A stretch of DNA of 13,324 nucleotides from a bacterium (GTDB lineage Bacteria > CG2-30-53-67 > CG2-30-70-394), in contig JAJRSX010000144.1 in assembly GCA_024278555.1 (NCBI GenBank), positions 1-13,324 on the forward strand, read 5' to 3'. A program made the position numbers and the translations under genes. A model generated the notes under the pieces. The model had not been told where the DNA came from. It saw only the letters and a list, made by a program, of their open reading frames with translations, and did no database searches. Each line of letters begins with the position of its first letter. Positions within the stretch are counted from its first letter, which is position 1. Positions 6,793 through 13,324 of this stretch are shown here, in pieces.

Positions 6793-6968
6793 CTCAACGC
6801 GAAGACGCAAAGGCGCCAAGATGCAAGGGGTATGGGCTTGTTGTGGAGGTGGCGGGTGAGCGTCGAAAGGGAGACGTCCGGGCGCGGGGTCACTGCCACG
6901 AGTGCGCGGTGGAGGAGGGTGGCGACGTCACCCTTTGCGCCGTTGCGTCTTTGCGTCTTTGCGTTGAG
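6793..6968. repeat. Inverted repeat inserted between glyQ and glyS
   Basis: The left arm 6793-6830 and the reverse complement of the right arm 6931-6968 agree at about 31 of 38 positions. The arms are arrays of a 7-base unit (ACGCAAAG / GACGCAA type). The enclosed 100 bases encode nothing recognisable. The element begins 5 bases after the glyQ stop and ends about 30 bases before the glyS start, so a polycistronic mRNA would carry it as a long hairpin. Confidence 0.75.
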
Positions 6969-6984
6969 AAACGGAGTGTCCCCC

Positions 6985-7008
6985 ATGGTGGGAGCCATCC
7001 ATGGCTGA
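6985..7008 (+). CDS. Possible 7-codon leader ORF overlapping the glyS start
   Basis: ATG at 6985 opens MVGAIHG and stops at TGA 7006-7008, just inside glyS. A GGAG at 6973-6976 lies 8 bases upstream. The overlap could couple translation to glyS, and two of its seven codons are glycine, but such a short frame can easily arise by chance. Confidence 0.15.
   Translation: MVGAIHG
6990..6994 (+). promoter_or_regulatory. Shine-Dalgarno sequence for glyS
   Basis: GGGAG lies 6 bases before the glyS ATG at 7001. It shows that glyS has its own ribosome site despite the repeat inserted upstream. Confidence 0.75.
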
Positions 7009-9079
7009 GCTGCTCCTGGAGATCGGTTGCGAGGAGCTGCCGGCGGGGTACATCGCGCCGGCGGTGCGGGCGCTCGGCGAGGGGGTCCTGGAGCTGCTCT
7101 CCGACCTCCACGTCCCGGCCACCGGTCTCACCACCTACGAGACGCCGAGGCGGCTCGCCATTTGTCTTGCCGACGTGGCCGAGGTGCAGGAGGCCCGCGA
7201 GGTGGAGCGGCGCGGCCCGGCGGTCTCGGTGGCCTACGACGACAACGGCGACCTCACCAAGGCGGGGCAGGGCTTCCTCCGCTCCACCGGGGTGGCGGAG
7301 GCGGAGCTGATCCGCATCGCCGGCAAGAAGGGCGACTACATCGCTGCCCGGATCCGCGAGGGGGGCGCGCCGACCCGCGACCTCCTCGCCGCCCGCCTCT
7401 CCGAGGTGGTCCGGACCCTCCCCTTCCCCAAGTCGATGCGTTGGGGCACGGGCGCCTGGCGCTTTGCCCGCCCGGTCCACTGGATCCTCTCTCTCCTCGG
7501 GGGCGAGGTGGTCGACTTCGAGGTGGACGGTGTGGCCTCTGGAAAGTTCACGTATGGCCATAGGTTCATTGCTCCGGATGCCTGTGAAGTCAGCGACTTG
7601 GATGGCTACCTTGCGGCATTGCGCGAAGCCTCGGTGGAGCCCGAGCCGGGCCGCCGTGCGGCCTTGATCCGGGAGCGCGCCGAGGCCCTCGGAGTCGAGG
7701 CAGGGGGGCGGGCGGTGGTCGACGATGCCCTCCTCGACGAGGTGACCCACCTGGTGGAGCATCCCGGGTGCTGCCTCGGTCGCTTTGACGACGCCTTTCT
7801 GGAGGTGCCGCGGGAGGTCCTGGTCACCTCGATGGCGAAGAACCAGCGCTATTTCCCGGTGGAGGCGGCGGGCGATGGGGGGGCGCTCCTGCCGTGCTTT
7901 GTGGCGGTGACCAACTCGGGTCCGGCGGCAGAGGCGAACGTGCGCGCCGGCAACGAGCGCGTCCTCCGGGCGCGGCTGGCCGATGCCCGCTTCTTTTGGG
8001 ACGAGGACCGCAAGCGGCCGTTGATCTCGCGACTCGACGACCTCGACGGCGTCACCCTCCACGAGCGCCTCGGCTCGGTGCGGGCGCGGGTCGGCCGGAT
8101 GGAGGCGATCGCCGCCGGCCTCGCCGCTGAGGTGGGGGGCGCGGCAGAGGGGCCGGTGCGCCGCGCGGTGCAGCTCTGCAAGGCGGACCTCACCAGCCAC
8201 ATGGTGGTGGAGTTCACCTCCCTGCAGGGGGTGATGGGCCGCTACTACGCCACCCACGACGGCGAGCCGGAGGCGGTGTGTGTGGCCATCGAGGAGCACT
8301 ACCGACCGCGCTTCGCCGGCGACGCCCTGCCCGCGTCGCAGGTCGGTCGCCTGGTCGCGGTGGCCGAGCGGCTCGACGCGGTGTGCGGCGGCTTCGCCGT
8401 GGGGCTCATCCCCACCGGCTCCCAGGACCCCTTCGCCCTGCGCCGCGCCGGCCTCGGCCTCATCCAGATCGTGCTCGACGGCGGTTGGGGGGTGGACCTT
8501 GCCGCCTGGGTGGCACGCGACCTCGAGCTCCTCGCCGCCGACGGCGTGAAGGTGGCGGAGGACGCCGCGGCCCAGGCCCTCGACTTCCTCGGCCGGCGCC
8601 TCCACTACGCCCTCTGCTCTCAGGGGGTGGCGGAAGATGTGGTGCGGGCGGTCCTCGCCGCCGGGGCGAGCCGGCCGGTGGACGCCCGCGCCCGCGCCGC
8701 CGCCCTTGCCGAGCTGCGCTGGGAGGACTCCTTTGCTGACGTTGCCACCTCCTTCAAGCGGGTCCACCGGATCATCCCCGACGGCTTCGAGCCGGTGGCG
8801 GTGGAGGCGGCGGTGCTGGTGGAGGCGGCGGAGCAAGAGCTGCTGGCGGCGTGCGCGGCGGTGGAGGCGGAGGCCGCGCCCCTGCGGGCGGCGGGCGATT
8901 ATGGCCAGCTTCTCCGCCGTCTGGTTACACTGCGCCCTGCTGTTGATCGTTTCTTTGACGACATCCTGGTGATGGCCCAGGAGGAGGCACTGCGTACCGC
9001 ACGGCTGTCGCTGCTGGCGCGTATTCGCGCCCTCTTCGACGGCATTGCAGATATGAGCCAGCTGGCGGTGGAGGGGTAG
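7001..9079 (+). CDS. glyS: Glycyl-tRNA synthetase beta subunit
   Basis: GlyS is the tRNA-binding subunit of the tetrameric glycyl-tRNA synthetase. The 692-residue product has the normal length. It begins [18 protein letters not shown], the typical N-terminus, then [18 protein letters not shown] and YGHRF. The central block contains [37 protein letters not shown] and [17 protein letters not shown]. The C-terminus ([22 protein letters not shown]) matches the DALR-type anticodon-binding region. The stretch at about 7530-7640 uses visibly less GC-biased codons than the rest, though its protein motifs are intact. It is 53 bases from ppdK with no terminator between, so cotranscription is likely. 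Confidence 0.97.
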   Translation: MAELLLEIGCEELPAGYIAPAVRALGEGVLELLSDLHVPATGLTTYETPRRLAICLADVAEVQEAREVERRGPAVSVAYDDNGDLTKAGQGFLRSTGVAEAELIRIAGKKGDYIAARIREGGAPTRDLLAARLSEVVRTLPFPKSMRWGTGAWRFARPVHWILSLLGGEVVDFEVDGVASGKFTYGHRFIAPDACEVSDLDGYLAALREASVEPEPGRRAALIRERAEALGVEAGGRAVVDDALLDEVTHLVEHPGCCLGRFDDAFLEVPREVLVTSMAKNQRYFPVEAAGDGGALLPCFVAVTNSGPAAEANVRAGNERVLRARLADARFFWDEDRKRPLISRLDDLDGVTLHERLGSVRARVGRMEAIAAGLAAEVGGAAEGPVRRAVQLCKADLTSHMVVEFTSLQGVMGRYYATHDGEPEAVCVAIEEHYRPRFAGDALPASQVGRLVAVAERLDAVCGGFAVGLIPTGSQDPFALRRAGLGLIQIVLDGGWGVDLAAWVARDLELLAADGVKVAEDAAAQALDFLGRRLHYALCSQGVAEDVVRAVLAAGASRPVDARARAAALAELRWEDSFADVATSFKRVHRIIPDGFEPVAVEAAVLVEAAEQELLAACAAVEAEAAPLRAAGDYGQLLRRLVTLRPAVDRFFDDILVMAQEEALRTARLSLLARIRALFDGIADMSQLAVEG

Positions 9080-9119
9080 ACCGCACTCGCGACCACCGAC
9101 GCTTGTCTAAAACCACCAC

Positions 9120-9124
9120 GGAGG
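9120..9124 (+). promoter_or_regulatory. Shine-Dalgarno sequence that fixes the ppdK start
   Basis: GGAGG lies 8 bases before a GTG at 9133. It supports GTG over the in-frame TTG at 9103, which has no such site. Confidence 0.75.
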
Positions 9125-9132
9125 CACCACCC

Positions 9133-11790
<2,658 letters not shown>

Positions 11791-12100
11791 CCGCGGCTCC
11801 GGGGGCTCCCGGTCTCCGTTCTCAACGCCAAGGCGCAAAGGAGGGGGTAGCTGGGGGAGAGGTGTCGACGGTGGTGGCCGGAGGGACCGTGCCGAGTGGG
11901 TTATTGACGCGGAGACGCGGAGGGGCGGGAGACGCGGAGGGGGCGATGGGGTGGGGGTGCGGTGTCGTTGGAGGCGAGCCGGTGGAGAGCAGGGGCCTTG
12001 AAGGCCGGGGGGCAACGCAAAGGCGCAAAGGCTTGCTGGGGAGCCATGGACGGCGTGGGCGGTTTTCCCGGCTCGGGTTGCCGCCCGGCAGGGGGAATCA

Positions 12101-12140
12101 GGTAGGAGCGGGCCAAGCCCGCGATCCGCGCCAAGGGCGC
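12101..12140. repeat. REP-like double hairpin
   Basis: GGTAGGA leads into two adjacent hairpins: GCGGGC-CAA-GCCCGC (12108-12122) and GCGCC-AAG-GGCGC (12128-12140). The head matches, in opposite orientation, the hairpin at 5523-5538. The form is that of a repetitive extragenic palindrome; the family would be confirmed by other genomic copies. Confidence 0.65.
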
Positions 12141-12329
12141 GGCCGGCCCGAAGGGACGGGGATCGGGGACATGGGTGGCGATCGCGGGACCGGCGGCGAG
12201 TGAGCTGCGGAGAGGTTTGGGCGTGGCCGGTAGCAGAACCGCCAGCCGCAAATGGACGCGAATCTGACGCGAATGGCCAGGGCGTCATCGGTGGTGATGC
12301 GTGGGGTGGGGCTTGGCCCTGAAGGCGAT

Positions 12330-12396
12330 TTCACCTCGAAGGAGATGAAGGGGTGGGATCAAGGGGTTTCGTGTCCTTCATGCTCTTCATGGTGAA
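12330..12396. repeat. Imperfect inverted repeat of the ATGAAG family
   Basis: Arms at 12330-12353 and 12373-12396 (reverse complement) match at about 17 of 24 positions across a 19-base spacer. The units are TTCACC and (C/A)ATGAAGG, again a short-period purine-rich repeat like the other families in this window. Confidence 0.45.
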
Positions 12397-12626
12397 TAAG
12401 GATGCCCCCTTAACGGATGAGCAAGCGGCCCCCGGAGCGGGCACGGAGACTGGGGCATGATGTGGAGGGGGAGATGGGAGGGCGAGCTGCATGGAGGGTC
12501 GCCACGCTCCATGCGGATGGCCGGATTTGACGTAGATGACCCTTATGGCTAACTTTAACTCACTATTTAGCAGGGAAGGGGAGCGATGGGCGCCACGTAC
12601 CCGCAGGGACCGATCAGAGACCTCCG

Positions 12627-13205
12627 GGGACTGCCCTGCTTCGTCGCCGAGCCCGTGCCCGCGACTTCGCACGGCACGAGATCACCGTCCGCGACGGTAA
12701 AGGCGGCAAGGACCGGGTCACCCTGCTGCCCCAATCCCTCCTCGGTCCGTTGCGTGACCACTTACGAACGGTCCAGGCGATTCACGAGCAGGACTTGGCC
12801 GATGGGTGGGGTCGCGTGTCCATGCCGACCGCGCTGGATCGGAAGTATCCCAATGCCCCTACCGAATGGCGCTGGCAGTGGGTGTTTCCGCAGGGAACCC
12901 GGTGGATCAATTTCGAGACGCAAGAACAGGGCCGCCACCACGTGGATGAATCTCTGATCCAGAAAGCCGTGCGCGGTGCCGTCACCAAGGCAGGATTGGC
13001 CAAGCGAGCCACCTGCCATACCTTTCGCCACTCGTTTGCCACCCACCTGCTCGAGGCCGGTTACGGCATCCGCACCGTCCAGGGGCTGTTGGGCCACAGC
13101 GACGTCAAGACCATGATGATCTACACCCATATCCTCAACCGTGGACCGGCGGCGGTTCGCAGCCCTGTAGACGGACTGTGGGGTCCGGAAGGAGGCATGC
13201 TATGA
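12627..13205 (+). pseudogene. 5'-truncated integron-type tyrosine integrase (IntI)
   Basis: Integron integrases insert and excise gene cassettes at attI and attC sites. This frame keeps the C-terminal catalytic half: [20 protein letters not shown] (catalytic Lys region), the IntI-specific extra helix [20 protein letters not shown] (about 12831-12890) followed by [28 protein letters not shown] (His 13017, Arg 13026), LLGHSDV (His 13095) and [10 protein letters not shown] (nucleophile Tyr at 13122). The N-terminal SAM-like domain and the first catalytic Arg motif (GTGLR..E in relatives) are absent: the frame opens after a TGA at about 12537, and the first 90 bases look unrelated. The only reasonable in-frame start, TTG at 12750, would omit the Lys motif as well. 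It should be inactive. A full IntI is roughly 320-340 residues. Confidence 0.85.
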
Positions 13206-13324
13206 CGACCCGCATAAACCCCCCTTCGAACTTCCGCGGGACAACCCACAAAGAATGAATACAAAGAGTTACCGTAAATCCAGAACGAACGATCACGGAC
13301 GCTATACGGACAACAACCAGATCC
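13206..13324. other. Composition-shifted tail at the window edge
   Basis: The last 119 bases are near 50% GC, well below the preceding sequence, and hold no recognisable gene; an 18-codon frame from ATG 13202 has no features. It may be the start of a different segment beyond the window. Confidence 0.4.

Larger units (their letters stand above)
11791..12626. other. Gene-free repeat region between ppdK and the integrase remnant
   Basis: No gene is supported in these 836 bases. Contents: a weak 5-bp hairpin at 11799-11812 with no T-run; periodic repeats at 11820-11845 (CAACGCCAAGGCGCAAAGG), 11905-11944 (GACGCGGAGACGCGGAGG, then GAGACGCGGAGG) and 12012-12031 (GCAACGCAAAGGCGCAAAGG); a double-hairpin REP-like element at 12101-12140; an inverted repeat at 12330-12396; and an AT-richer patch near 12535-12575. 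Confidence 0.6.

Noticed and set aside
6890-8836. 648-codon minus-strand open frame over glyS
   Set aside because: It mirrors glyS codons in a GC-rich gene. The composition is unnatural and the forward frame is an unmistakable GlyS.
11799-11812. Terminator after ppdK
   Set aside because: The CCGGG-GGCT-CCCGG hairpin has only a 5-bp stem and is not followed by a T-run.
12331-12672. Minus-strand ORF considered as an integron cassette gene
   Set aside because: The protein is low-complexity Pro/Ser/Arg, crosses the inverted repeat and the integrase remnant, and no attC site bounds it.

Overview
This is a GC-rich bacterial chromosome segment (most coding positions end in G or C). The organism is probably a Gram-negative member of the Pseudomonadota. 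The basis is a two-subunit glycyl-tRNA synthetase (glyQ, glyS) followed directly by ppdK (an order I associate with Alphaproteobacteria, from general knowledge), an exported haem lipoprotein with a lipobox, and an integron-type integrase. I cannot place it to class or genus from the sequence alone.

Layout, left to right, all genes on the + strand: (1) 1-627, no gene, short dispersed repeats and hairpins; (2) tsaD, 628-1671, for the tRNA t6A modification; (3) 1672-2079, a G-rich tract and repeat mosaic; (4) a small Nudix hydrolase, 2080-2502, followed by a possible 53-residue membrane ORF that stops where base composition changes; (5) a less GC-rich spacer, about 2683-3049; (6) a 630-residue lipoprotein with three haem c sites and a duplicated unknown domain, 3050-4942, closed by a textbook terminator; (7) 5019-5890, a large repeat mosaic with a near-perfect 32-bp-arm inverted repeat, REP-like hairpins and a G-quadruplex motif; (8) glyQ, an inverted-repeat insert, glyS and ppdK, 5891-11790, probably one transcription unit starting at a candidate sigma70 promoter; (9) 11791-12626, more repeats; (10) a 5'-truncated integron integrase, 12627-13205; (11) a composition-shifted tail with no recognisable gene.

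The housekeeping genes (tsaD, glyQ, glyS, ppdK) look complete and ordinary. What stands out is between them. Nearly every intergenic gap is filled with short G/A-rich periodic repeat families, often as inverted pairs, and two distant gaps (about 1858-2046 and 5162-5590) share the same blocks in the same order, as if they were copies of one composite element. One such inverted repeat sits inside the glyQ-glyS operon. The most novel protein is the triheme modular lipoprotein, a candidate outer-membrane electron carrier. No complete new defence or mobile system could be demonstrated.
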